DNA of 59,901 bases from an uncultured bacterium (GTDB taxonomy: Bacteria > Actinomycetota > Coriobacteriia > Coriobacteriales > Coriobacteriaceae). The position numbers and the translations under genes were made by a program. The notes beneath the pieces are model-generated. The model ran no database searches and was not told where the DNA came from. It saw only the letters and a list, made by a program, of their open reading frames with translations. Below, one piece after another: positions 9,225 through 17,584 of this stretch (within the stretch, counting starts at the first letter, position 1; each line of letters starts with the position of its first letter). The stretch spans positions 1-59,901 of the forward strand of contig CAJMPY010000016.1 in assembly GCA_905215385.1 (NCBI GenBank), written 5' to 3'.

Positions 9225-9246
9225 AGAGGGCCGCAAGCGACCCTCT
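9225..9246 (-). terminator. Terminator of the amidohydrolase unit
   Basis: Ten-base stem with one G-U pair and a 2-base loop, 59 bases beyond the amidohydrolase stop on the minus strand, followed by a short T-rich stretch. It separates the amidohydrolase from the downstream kinase. Confidence 0.6.
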
Positions 9247-9304
9247 CCATTGCATTATGCAATCAAATACTGTGTTTTACATCCAGCCATCGATGAACGG
9301 TAGC

Positions 9305-10582
9305 TTAGGCGCTGTACTTGTTTGCCTCGCCGAAGGTGCCAGCCTCGACAATCCAGCCGTCCTTCATGATGACGTCCATGTTGTCGGTGTTGAGCACGTG
9401 GATGTCGGCGGCGACGTCACCGTTGACGACCAGCAGGTCGGCGCACTTGCCGGCCTCGATGGAACCGGTCTCGTCCTCGATGTGGCACATCTTGGCACCG
9501 TTGAGGGTGGCACAGGTGATGGTCTCGACCGGGGTGAAGCCGATCTTGTCGACGAACTCGTACATCTCCTCGATGGAGCAGGTGCCGTACGGGGTGACGA
9601 AGGAGAAGGAGTCGGAGCCGATCGTCATGACGACGCCGCGCTTCTTGGCCTCGCGCAGGCAGTCGTAGTTGCGCTGCAGCTCCTTCTCGACCAGGGTGCC
9701 CTCGTACTTGTCGTGCAGCTCGGGGACGTAGACGGGCGGATAGGTGGCGTACCAGGTGGGCAGGAAGGCGATCGTCGGGGTGAAGAAGGTGCCCTGCTCG
9801 GCCATGAGGTCCATGGTGCGCTCATCGATATCGAAGCCGTGAATCAGCTGCTCGCAGCCAAAGCGAACGGAATCGTAGGCAGCGGCGTGGTTGTTGTAGC
9901 AGTGGCTCCACACGGGGATGCCGACCATCTTGGCCTCTTCGACCACAGCCTGGATCTCCTCGGAGCAGTAGTGCTGGTCGCGGCCGGAGTCCCAGCGCCA
10001 GATGCCGCCACCGGTAGCCCAGATCTTGATGGCATCGGGGTTCTCGCGCAGGCGACGACGGACGGCCTTGCGCAGATCCCAAGGACCGTCGACCTGATCG
10101 CCCCAGGGGTGCGATTCCTTGTTGAGCTCCTGGCTGCAGTGGTGGGAGTCGCCGTGGCCGGCAACGCGGCAGAAGCCAAGGCCGGTGGCCAGAACGCGCG
10201 GGCCCTTGAAGACGCCCTTGTCGATGCAGTCACGGATCTGGATACCAAAGCGGCCGATCTCGCAGACGGTGGTGAGGCCGTGGGTGAGGCAGTCGTAGGC
10301 CTGCTTGACGGCGACGGCCTGCTTCTCGAGAAGCGGCTGCATGACCCAATCGGTGTCATCGTCGGTCAGGTTGCCCGAGAAGTGCAGGTGGGTGTCGATC
10401 AGGCCGGGAAGGACGGTCTTGCCGGCGGCGTCGATAACCTCAACGCCCCCGGGAAGGTCCTGCATAGCACCGGCATACTCTATCTTGCCGTTGTCGTCGA
10501 CGAGAACGAGGGAGTTCTCGACCGGCTCGGCACCGGTACCGTCGATGAGCTTGCCGCCAACGATTGCGTACTTAGTGGACAT
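9305..10582 (-). CDS. Metal-dependent amidohydrolase (imidazolonepropionase/prolidase-like)
   Basis: 425 residues, with the full amidohydrolase metal set in order: DTHLHF (H65, H67), a probable carboxylated lysine in AIKIWATGG (K186), SHCYN (H227), IHGFD (H248) and GSDSF (D324). An N-terminal beta-sandwich segment (VGGKLIDGTG) is typical of subtype I enzymes acting on amide, cyclic amide or dipeptide (Xaa-Pro, Xaa-Arg) substrates. GGAGG precedes ATG at 10582. The upstream APC permease (same strand, about 130 bases away) probably imports its substrate or exports the product, pointing to peptide or amino-acid derivative use. The exact substrate is not predictable. Confidence 0.85.
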   Translation of the reverse strand: MSTKYAIVGGKLIDGTGAEPVENSLVLVDDNGKIEYAGAMQDLPGGVEVIDAAGKTVLPGLIDTHLHFSGNLTDDDTDWVMQPLLEKQAVAVKQAYDCLTHGLTTVCEIGRFGIQIRDCIDKGVFKGPRVLATGLGFCRVAGHGDSHHCSQELNKESHPWGDQVDGPWDLRKAVRRRLRENPDAIKIWATGGGIWRWDSGRDQHYCSEEIQAVVEEAKMVGIPVWSHCYNNHAAAYDSVRFGCEQLIHGFDIDERTMDLMAEQGTFFTPTIAFLPTWYATYPPVYVPELHDKYEGTLVEKELQRNYDCLREAKKRGVVMTIGSDSFSFVTPYGTCSIEEMYEFVDKIGFTPVETITCATLNGAKMCHIEDETGSIEAGKCADLLVVNGDVAADIHVLNTDNMDVIMKDGWIVEAGTFGEANKYSA

Positions 10583-10665
10583 GGTTCCTCCTTATGGATC
10601 CATATAGTGGGCGAGGCCATGTTGGGTTATGGCCTCACAAAGCTACCCAAGTGGTGCCAGGTTCG

Positions 10666-10692
10666 GTGCGCGGAAGAGAGGGGTCCGCGCAC
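10666..10692 (-). terminator. Hairpin between APC permease and amidohydrolase
   Basis: Nine-base perfect stem (10666-10674 with 10684-10692) just after the permease stop codon. There is no T-tract, so it may only partially terminate or may stabilise the permease mRNA 3' end. Confidence 0.4.
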
Positions 10693-10713
10693 CCGATCCG
10701 CCCCGGCTCGGCG

Positions 10714-12165
10714 TTATTTTTTGCGGGAATTGGTGAAGGCCATGAGGGCCAGGCCAACGGCCAGCCAGCCGATCACGATGCTCCACTCCACCATGTTGAG
10801 GGAGGCGGGAGAGAACGGGACCACGAGCAGGCCAATGATGACGGCGCAGGCAGCGACAGCGAGGCTGATGCCAAACTTGCCGCCGGGCACCTCGTAGGGA
10901 CGAGGCAGGTCGGGCTCGGTGAAGCGCATGCGCAGGCAAGCGAGGGCGACCATGCCGCAGGAGAAGATGAAGGCGAGAGCCGACACGTTGGTCAGAGGGA
11001 TGAGCATGTTCTTGCCCAGGAACGGACCGATGACGGTGATGACGCCCAGAACGGCGCAGGCGAGCTTGGGAGCGCCGGACTTGGGATCGACCTCGGCGAA
11101 CTTCTCGGGCAGCTGGCCCTTGCGGCCCATGGCGAGCATGATGCGGCTCGTGGCGCCGTAGAAGGAGTTCATCGGGCCCATGGGTCCAAGCGTGGCGATG
11201 ACGAGCATGGCCAGGTACAGGAGCATGTTGATGCCCTTGAGGCAGGCAAGCGCGGGAACCGGGCTCTTAACAAACTCATGCCAGTCGAGGATGGTGCCGA
11301 ACGAGTAGATGCAGACCATGTAGAAGCCGCCGGCGGCCAGCAGGGCCAGGGAGATGATCTTGCCGAACTTGTTCCAGTTGAGGCCCTCGGCTGCTTCCTC
11401 AGCCTGCTGAGGAATGGTATCGAAGCCGGCGTAGAAGAACGGGGTCAAAACCAGGACCGACACGATGCCGGCGAACAGGCTGGTGCCCTCGGTAGCGGGC
11501 TTGCCGCCGCCAGCACCGGTGACCTGGGAGAACACGGGCATGGCGTGTTCCGGCGAACCGGTGAACAGCGAGACACCCATGGCGAGCAGCATGCCGCAGA
11601 GCAGAGCCTTGGTCAGGAAGGCCTGGAGCTTGGCGGCCGAGCTGGCACCGCGGAAGTTGAGGAAGATGACGTAGACTGCAAAGCCGAGCGCGATCAGCGT
11701 CGGGAACAGGTAAACGTCGGCCCCCAGGATGGTGTAGAGCTTGACGGCGCGCAGCCACTCAAGGCCGGGCAGGCTGCCGAACATCTCGGACACGAGGGTC
11801 GAGATGGCGATGGCCTCCCACGGGCACAGGATGCCGTTGCCCAGGGCCAAAAGCCAGCCAGTGATGTAGCTCAGCGTACGGCCAAAGCTACGATCGACAT
11901 ACTCGACGATGCCGCCCGAGATGGGGATGGCAGCCGTGAGCTCACCGAAAACAGCTCCGACGGGCACGAGGAAGATTGCACCCAAGAGGAATGCGATCAT
12001 AGCGGGAACGGGACCGCCGCCCACGACCATCCAGTCGCCAACCTGCAGGACCCAACCAGTACCGATGATGGCACCGAAACCGATGGTGAAGAAGTTCCAG
12101 AGCGAAAGCGTTTTCTTCATGCCGCCGTTACCTTCGACTGCAACTTCTGCGTTCTTGTCCGCCAT
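10714..12165 (-). CDS. APC-superfamily amino-acid permease
   Basis: About 483 residues with around 12 membrane helices. The start of the first helix (NFFTIGFGAIIGTGWV) carries the unwound GxG-type motif that binds the amino-acid backbone in APC transporters, and FGELTAAIP / SGGIVEYVDR matches helices 2-3. ATG at 12165 has a strong GGAGGGG site; an upstream frame has no site. It lies first in a leftward unit with the amidohydrolase. Substrate specificity is unresolved. Confidence 0.87.
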   Translation of the reverse strand: MADKNAEVAVEGNGGMKKTLSLWNFFTIGFGAIIGTGWVLQVGDWMVVGGGPVPAMIAFLLGAIFLVPVGAVFGELTAAIPISGGIVEYVDRSFGRTLSYITGWLLALGNGILCPWEAIAISTLVSEMFGSLPGLEWLRAVKLYTILGADVYLFPTLIALGFAVYVIFLNFRGASSAAKLQAFLTKALLCGMLLAMGVSLFTGSPEHAMPVFSQVTGAGGGKPATEGTSLFAGIVSVLVLTPFFYAGFDTIPQQAEEAAEGLNWNKFGKIISLALLAAGGFYMVCIYSFGTILDWHEFVKSPVPALACLKGINMLLYLAMLVIATLGPMGPMNSFYGATSRIMLAMGRKGQLPEKFAEVDPKSGAPKLACAVLGVITVIGPFLGKNMLIPLTNVSALAFIFSCGMVALACLRMRFTEPDLPRPYEVPGGKFGISLAVAACAVIIGLLVVPFSPASLNMVEWSIVIGWLAVGLALMAFTNSRKK

Positions 12166-12520
12166 TGTTCCCCTCCTTTCCTTTTTGACGCCCCCTGGCG
12201 TCACCCCTTGCGCGGTCCGTTTTGCCGCGCGCTTTTATTCCATGGCTTTAAGATACGGCCTTGGCGCAGCAGCGCCGCTCGCAGCTCGACCGAAGGCAGA
12301 ACTGCAAAACGAGCGGCACCGTTTTTGGGACGAACGGCGGGAGACGTCATTCGTCTTGGACGCTTTCATCTTGTCTGCTTTTGAATACCTGTTGCCGTGA
12401 CGCTTGGCGCGCGGCGCGGCAACGTTCATACCATTTGTCAGGCTTTTGGCGCACATACCCATGTGTCGCGCATCTTTTTATGTAGGATAGACAAGTTACA
12501 CACGAGGCAAGGTGATTCGA
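12166..12520. other. Divergent intergenic region (permease / C39 protease)
   Basis: About 355 bases between the leftward permease and the rightward protease gene, so it must hold both promoters. I see several short inverted repeats (a GACGCC...GGCGTC hairpin near 12187-12202, GCGCGG...CCGCGC near 12211-12232, GCCGCTCG...CGAGCGGC near 12271-12318) but no convincing -35/-10 pair and no gene. Confidence 0.5.
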
Positions 12521-13522
12521 ATGGCATACGGATACAATGACGGCGACCAACGGCCACAAAGCGTGCGCCTTGCCGGCCGCACCACGCCAACGCCCAGAAG
12601 CACCTCCGACAACGGCAACCAGCAGCGCCCCCAAGAGCAGCCCGGGGCTTCTTCTCGGCAACAAAGCCGTACCGTGCAACAGTCAGACCGCGTGAGTACG
12701 AGCACACGCCAACGTCAGACCGACATATCGCAGCCGCGCCGCTACGATCGCCGTAAGACCGACTACTACGTTAAACGCTCCTTTTCGCGACCTCAACGCG
12801 ATCGCGGCAATTCCGCCCCTCACCCCGCGTCGCATACCACAAGCCACGTGCTTCCGGCCCGCCGCCTACGCCTTGCGCTTTGCTCCATTGCCGCCTGCCT
12901 CGTCTTTGTGTTTTTGGGATCCTGTATCTCCCACGGATCAGCCGGTCTTGAGCCCACTGCCGAGGACAAGCTGCTTAAAGCTCCCGTCGCGCCCGGTTAC
13001 TCCTTCGCGTTCTCGACCCCACGCTCGCAATGGCAGGCCGGCACCATGCCCCACATCTACCAAATTGACCCCGCATGGTCGGAGCTGCCCTATGCCGGCG
13101 GCACTATTCGCGAAAACGCTTGCGGTCCCACTTGCCTCACCATGGTCTATATCTTTAAGACCGGCCACACCGATAAGACGCCGGTCGATATATGCGCACT
13201 GGCCGAAGCCGGCAACTACGCCCCCACCGGTGCCACCGAGTGGTCGTTTATGACAAGCGGTGCGTGGCAGCTGGGGCTCAACGGAACACAGCTCTATAAC
13301 GATCGCGAATCGATTACCCAAGCACTTCGCTCGGGTGCGCCCGTCATCGCCGCAGTGCGCCCCGGCACGTTTACCAACGTAGGCCACTATATCGTGCTCC
13401 ACGGCATCGACGATGCCAACCAGATTGGCGTCTACGACCCCAACTCGGCCAGCCGCAGCGCCCGCCGCTGGGGCGTCGTAGAGGTCCTCAACGAAGTCGA
13501 AGCCATGTGGGCCTACTACTAG
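12521..13522 (+). CDS. Membrane-anchored C39-like cysteine protease
   Basis: About 333 residues. The N-terminal 110 residues are polar, rich in Gln, Ser and Arg. One hydrophobic helix (about 118-138) follows, then an external domain. The catalytic Cys lies in ENACGPTCL, the His in VGHYIVLHGI and a likely third residue in VYDPN, which is the C39-like (papain fold) arrangement. The long cytoplasmic tail before a single helix indicates a type II membrane protein with the protease outside. ATG at 12521 has AAGG eight bases upstream; a GTG three codons earlier is poorer. Such proteins are envelope-associated peptidases of mostly unknown target; no ABC exporter or leader peptide sits next to it, so bacteriocin processing is unlikely. 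Confidence 0.8.
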   Translation: MAYGYNDGDQRPQSVRLAGRTTPTPRSTSDNGNQQRPQEQPGASSRQQSRTVQQSDRVSTSTRQRQTDISQPRRYDRRKTDYYVKRSFSRPQRDRGNSAPHPASHTTSHVLPARRLRLALCSIAACLVFVFLGSCISHGSAGLEPTAEDKLLKAPVAPGYSFAFSTPRSQWQAGTMPHIYQIDPAWSELPYAGGTIRENACGPTCLTMVYIFKTGHTDKTPVDICALAEAGNYAPTGATEWSFMTSGAWQLGLNGTQLYNDRESITQALRSGAPVIAAVRPGTFTNVGHYIVLHGIDDANQIGVYDPNSASRSARRWGVVEVLNEVEAMWAYY

Positions 13523-13930
13523 TCATTGGGGACACTCATTGGGGACAGACTTAAATGAGTGGCCCCAGACTGCCCGGAACTGCCGGCACGGAAGGCGCAT
13601 CCCGCTTTGAAGTTCGATAGCGGGATGCGCTTTCCGTTAGCGGCCTGCTTGGGAAACTGAGAGCCACTTTTCGGCATATTTCCGGGATGCATTTTCCGTT
13701 TGAGGGCCTCAAGGGAAACCGCGTCCCATGTTGGAAGCTCATTCTGGAATGCGCTTTCCGCAGTTGATCGATACGGGCTTTAAGGACTATCCCAAGCTGC
13801 CGGCGGAAAAGGAACGTCCCCAAGTGCCGGGTTTCCGCAGTCATTGGGGACAGACTTAAATGACTAGTCTTTTAAGAACGTCCCCAATGACTACCCACAG
13901 AATGAGGGTCTCATCGGGGACTAGGTAAAT
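13523..13930. repeat. Composite intergenic repeat locus 1
   Basis: No gene is visible. Three repeat types follow each other. (1) Short palindromic units with core TTGGGGACAGACTTAAAT at 13534-13560 and 13840-13864, plus the inverted partner AAGAACGTCCCCAATGACT at 13874-13892. (2) A regular array of a 14-mer (GGGATGCGCTTTCC and its complement) at 13590(-), 13622(+), 13652(-, degenerate), 13684(+), 13714(-) and 13746(+), spaced 32, 30, 32, 30 and 32 bases. (3) A 49-base unit at 13782-13830 with related copies at 19739-19787 and 34438-34487. They resemble REP/BIME-type elements. Confidence 0.8.
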
Positions 13931-13937
13931 AGCAAAA

Positions 13938-13967
13938 GCCCCCGCGGCCGAAACGGGCCACGGGGGC
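13938..13967 (-). terminator. Terminator of the beta-glucoside PTS operon
   Basis: Twelve-base stem with one mismatch (13938-13949 with 13956-13967), followed on the minus strand by TTTT. It sits 16 bases past the GH1 stop codon. Confidence 0.75.
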
Positions 13968-13983
13968 AGCAGGCTTGCAAGGG

Positions 13984-15438
13984 TTAACTCAAGTCCTCGC
14001 CATTTGATGCAATGACCTTTTGATACCAGCAGAAGCTGTCCTTTCGGTAGCGATCGAACGTGCCTTTGCCCGTATCATCGGCATCGACATAAACAAAGCC
14101 ATAGCGCTTCTTCATCTGCCCCGTCGAGGCCGACACCAAATCGATACAGCCCCACGGCGTGTATCCCATCAGGTCAACACCGTCCTCGACAATTGCATCG
14201 CGCAGCGCAAGAATATGCCTGCGCAGGTAATCAATATGATACGCATCGTGGACTTTGCCGTCTTCCAGCGCATCGAGTCCGCCCACACCGTTCTCGGCGA
14301 TAAAGAGCGGAAGATGGTAACGATCGTGGTAGCCGGCAAGCGTCACGCGCAAACCCAGCGCATCGATCTGCCATTTCCAGGCAGTCTCTTTATCCTTGAG
14401 GTACGGATTGCGCAGCGTCGGGAACACGTTGCCCTCCGCCTTCTCAGCGATCACCTGGTCATCGGCGCACACCAAGCGCGAGCAATAGTACGAGAACGAA
14501 ATGAAGTCGACGGTATGCTCGGCCAGATACTCCGTATCGCCCGGCTCAAAGGGCACGTGAACACCCTCTTTCTCGAGCGCACGCAGCTTCCAAGTAGGAT
14601 AGGCGCCCGCAGCCATCACGTCAGTGTAGAAGTAGCGGCCGCGGTCCTCCTCATACGCAAGCCATACGTCCTCGGGCGCACAACGGTACGGATAGGTCGC
14701 ACCGGCAGCGATCATGCAACCCACCTTGTTTGCGGGATCGATCTTGTGCAGGATCTCGACAGCGCGAGCGCTCGCCATAAACATATGGTGCGAGAACGCC
14801 GCGGTCACGGCTGCACGGTCACGCTCATCCTCGAGCGTGACGCCCGCGTTGAGATAGGACAGCGCCACGCTGTTGATCTCGTTGAAGGTGAGCCAATAAC
14901 GCACGAGGCCCTGGTACGCACGTCCGACGGTCTCGACGTAGTGCGCATACCGCTCGATCATCTCTCGGCTTTGCCATCCACCATAACGCTCGACCAGAGC
15001 CAACGGATAGTCGTAGTGCGACAGCGTCACGAGCGGCTCGATTCCGTGCTCGCGCAGCGCCTCGAATACCTGACGGTAAAACTCCAAGCCCTCACCGTTG
15101 GGCTCGGCCTCCATCCCTGTGGGAAAAATACGGCTCCAACAAATTGAAAGACGCAGGCACTTAAAGCCCATCTCGGCAAAGAACTCGACGTCCTCGCGCC
15201 AATGATGGAAGAAGTCGTTGCCCCAACGGCATGGATACAGCCTGTCCGGATCATCCACGGGCTTTTGCCTGCCAAACATCACATCCCAGCGGTCGGGACC
15301 CTGTGGAATCAGGTCGGAGTGCGACATACCGCGGCCGCCCTCGTTCCAGCCCCCTTCGGCCTGGTTGGCAGCGAGCGCGCCGCCCCACAAAAAGCCCTCG
15401 GGCATACCGGCAGCAGACGTTTTGTCAAAGTAACCCAT
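13984..15438 (-). CDS. GH1 6-phospho-beta-glucosidase
   Basis: 484 residues, normal for glycoside hydrolase family 1. FLWGGALAANQAEGG is the family's N-terminal signature, the acid/base glutamate lies in LTFNEIN and the nucleophile in FIAENG. The C-terminal KKRYGFVYVD matches the phosphate-binding Lys-x-Tyr of 6-phospho enzymes, so it should split cellobiose-6-P or aryl-beta-glucoside-6-P into glucose-6-P and the aglycone. The start lies one base after the IIC stop codon, with AAGGA upstream. It is the last gene of the regulator-IIA-IIB-IIC operon, which supplies its phosphorylated substrate. Confidence 0.93.
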   Translation of the reverse strand: MGYFDKTSAAGMPEGFLWGGALAANQAEGGWNEGGRGMSHSDLIPQGPDRWDVMFGRQKPVDDPDRLYPCRWGNDFFHHWREDVEFFAEMGFKCLRLSICWSRIFPTGMEAEPNGEGLEFYRQVFEALREHGIEPLVTLSHYDYPLALVERYGGWQSREMIERYAHYVETVGRAYQGLVRYWLTFNEINSVALSYLNAGVTLEDERDRAAVTAAFSHHMFMASARAVEILHKIDPANKVGCMIAAGATYPYRCAPEDVWLAYEEDRGRYFYTDVMAAGAYPTWKLRALEKEGVHVPFEPGDTEYLAEHTVDFISFSYYCSRLVCADDQVIAEKAEGNVFPTLRNPYLKDKETAWKWQIDALGLRVTLAGYHDRYHLPLFIAENGVGGLDALEDGKVHDAYHIDYLRRHILALRDAIVEDGVDLMGYTPWGCIDLVSASTGQMKKRYGFVYVDADDTGKGTFDRYRKDSFCWYQKVIASNGEDLS

Positions 15439-15439
15439 G

Positions 15440-16789
15440 CTACTCAGTATCCTTGGCAGAAGCTGCCGCGGCGTTCTCCTGCTCCTGTGCCAGGAGCTGG
15501 TTGTCGTACACCTTAAAGAACGGGTACCAGACCACAGCCATGACCACGATCAAAACGATCGTAAATACCCAGATACGCGGGTCGAGGCACTGGATAAAGC
15601 CCTGAACGAAGATGGGGAACGTGCCGCTCACCAAGATGTAGAAGTTAGAGACAAGACCCAGTGAGATTGCACCCCAATACAGCAGGGCCGAAATCATACC
15701 GCCCAGCACAAACGGAATCATGAGGATCGGGTTGAAGATGATGGGTGCGCCAAAGATCGCGGGCTCGGAGATACGGAAGAAGCTCGGCACGATCGATGCC
15801 TTGCCAAATGCCTTGAGCTGCTGCGACTTTGCCTTAAACGCGCAGAGCGCCACAAAAGAGAACGTATTGCCCGTGCCGCCGATGAGGTTGATGACCATCG
15901 ACATGAGTACCGGGTGGAACTCAAGCGGCTGCCCAGCAGCGTAGAGCGAGGCGTTGGCAGCAAAGGCGGCAAGCGTGACCGGGGCAGTGATGGGCATCAC
16001 GATCATGTTGCCGTGGACGCCAAAGCACCAAAACAGCAGCGTCATGAAGCAGATAAGCAGTGCGCCGGGCACAGAGTCAACTGCGACGGAAAGCGGGGCA
16101 GCGAGCAGCTTCTCGATAACCGAGGGGATGGACAGCGTGGGATCGATCATCTGGATCAGCAGGTTGCCACCAAAGAAGATGAGGATGTTGGCGAGCATAG
16201 GCACGATGGCGCCAAAGGTTTCGGACAAAAACGGCGGCACGCCATCGGGCATCTTGATGGTGATGCCCTTGGTCTGGCAGAAGCGCGTGACCTCGACGGA
16301 GACCAGGGCAACGATGATGGCGGTAAACAGGCCCTGCGCACCCAGATAGGTGCAGGGGACCGCCTGGAGCACGGACTCATCAGCAAGCTGGTAGTAGGAC
16401 GACGGCGCCGCGGCGATCAGGAACATCACCAGCGAGGTCATACCGGCGTTAAGCTTGGGCATCTTGTAGGTGCCCGCCAGGTTATAGGCGATTGCGAACG
16501 TCACGATCACCGACAGTATGCCCATCGTCATGTTGAACGGGATGAGCAGCGTGAGCTTATTGGCCGTGGCAAAATCGAGCCAAGGGCCAAAGACGGACCA
16601 GAACCCGCCCTGCGCCACCAGGTCGGCCGTGACCGGCGGGTTGGCGATGATCATAAAGACGGCAGAGACCAAGATGAAGCTGATCGCGCTCATAAAGCCC
16701 TTTTGCATGGAGGCAAAGTGGCGCTCGGTGCCGCAGAAATTGGCAATAGGGGTCAGTTTTTCCTGAAGCAGGGTCATGAACTTTTCCAT
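15440..16789 (-). CDS. PTS lactose/cellobiose-family IIC permease
   Basis: 449 residues with about ten hydrophobic helices. The N-terminus (FMTLLQEKLTPIAN) and NLIGGTGNTF, SEPAIFGAPI and PGALL segments are characteristic of Lac/Cel-family EIIC, which translocates the sugar while IIB phosphorylates it. There is no fused IIB or IIA, in keeping with separate genes upstream. GGAGG precedes ATG at 16789 and overlaps the end of the IIB gene region (9 bases apart). The linked GH1 enzyme and LicR-type regulator point to cellobiose or another beta-glucoside. Confidence 0.92.
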   Translation of the reverse strand: MEKFMTLLQEKLTPIANFCGTERHFASMQKGFMSAISFILVSAVFMIIANPPVTADLVAQGGFWSVFGPWLDFATANKLTLLIPFNMTMGILSVIVTFAIAYNLAGTYKMPKLNAGMTSLVMFLIAAAPSSYYQLADESVLQAVPCTYLGAQGLFTAIIVALVSVEVTRFCQTKGITIKMPDGVPPFLSETFGAIVPMLANILIFFGGNLLIQMIDPTLSIPSVIEKLLAAPLSVAVDSVPGALLICFMTLLFWCFGVHGNMIVMPITAPVTLAAFAANASLYAAGQPLEFHPVLMSMVINLIGGTGNTFSFVALCAFKAKSQQLKAFGKASIVPSFFRISEPAIFGAPIIFNPILMIPFVLGGMISALLYWGAISLGLVSNFYILVSGTFPIFVQGFIQCLDPRIWVFTIVLIVVMAVVWYPFFKVYDNQLLAQEQENAAAASAKDTE

Positions 16790-16798
16790 GGTCGCCTC

Positions 16799-17092
16799 CT
16801 AGCCCAACAGCGACTGGGCGAGTGCCAGCACGTTGGCGGCGTTGCCCATGCCGTAGTCCTGTGCGGGGATGACCGCGGTCGGCTTACCGCTCCCCTGCTT
16901 GACGGTGTTGAGCTGGTAGGACACCTGCGGCCCCAAGAGCAGCACGTCATAATCGGCGCAGGTCTCCTGATACTCGCCGATACCCACCGCATCGATATCG
17001 AGCTCGATGCCGTTTTGCTCCGCGTATTTCTCAAGTTTCTTCATCAGAATGCTTGTAGACAGGCCAGCTGCGCAAACAAGAAGGATCTTCAT
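16799..17092 (-). CDS. PTS cellobiose-family IIB protein
   Basis: 97 residues, the usual size. The phosphocysteine loop is ILLVCAAGLSTS (Cys9) near the N-terminus, followed by a Rossmann-like IIB fold with LLLGPQVSY. It accepts phosphate from IIA and passes it to the sugar bound by IIC. ATG at 17092 has AAGGGA upstream; a frame 25 codons longer is unsupported. It lies between the IIA and IIC genes. Confidence 0.92.
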   Translation of the reverse strand: MKILLVCAAGLSTSILMKKLEKYAEQNGIELDIDAVGIGEYQETCADYDVLLLGPQVSYQLNTVKQGSGKPTAVIPAQDYGMGNAANVLALAQSLLG

Positions 17093-17138
17093 AAGGGATT
17101 CCCTTCGCATTGATTGGTTGGATAGTCGCCGCACGCCG

Positions 17139-17465
17139 TTAGGCGTTCTTGGCTGCAGTGCGCTCATACAGGCAGATCAGCTCCTGCACGAGCTCCTGAG
17201 CAAGCATGGAGCACATGAGGTGGTCCTGAGCATGGACCAGCAACACATCCACCGACAGATGCTCGCCCGCCGCCTCGGTCGAAAGCAGCTGCGTTTGGAT
17301 GTGGTGAGCCTTGATTCCCGCATCCTTTGACTGCTTCATGAGTTTGGCGGCAGCGTCAAAATCCCCCGCCTTTGCCTTTTCAAGGGCTTCGAAGGCAAGG
17401 CTGCGTGCCTCTCCCGCTGCAGCGACCAGCTGAAACGAAACCATCTCGGTTCCCTGATCGTCCAT
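17139..17465 (-). CDS. PTS lactose/cellobiose-family IIA protein
   Basis: About 108 residues, all helical, matching the trimeric Lac/Cel IIA family. The likely phosphohistidine is in VHAQDHLM, and the AAAGEARSLAFEAL start is typical. It transfers phosphate from HPr to IIB. ATG at 17465 follows GGAGA; an open frame 17 codons longer is unsupported. It is the first PTS gene after the regulator, 120 bases away, and this gap could hold a promoter controlled by the LicR-like protein. Confidence 0.9.
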   Translation of the reverse strand: MDDQGTEMVSFQLVAAAGEARSLAFEALEKAKAGDFDAAAKLMKQSKDAGIKAHHIQTQLLSTEAAGEHLSVDVLLVHAQDHLMCSMLAQELVQELICLYERTAAKNA

Positions 17466-17584
17466 AACGGTCTCCTCTCCCGTGATGTTTGGTTTGTACT
17501 TGAATATTCGAAACACCTATCTCCCGCCCGCAATCCTCGAGGTTTATTGCAGGTAGATTGACAGGGTCATCGACAAAAGAAGTC

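Noticed and set aside
9110..12384. Long plus-strand frames opposite the amidohydrolase and permease genes
   Set aside because: Same codon-bias artefact; the minus-strand products have complete catalytic and membrane signatures and good ribosome sites.
12521..13522. Bacteriocin-processing C39 peptidase
   Set aside because: There is a C39-like active site, but no ABC exporter domain or double-Gly leader gene nearby; an envelope protease is a better fit.
13590..13759. CRISPR-like array in the 14-mer family
   Set aside because: Units alternate in orientation and the sequence between them is related, unlike unique spacers of a CRISPR.
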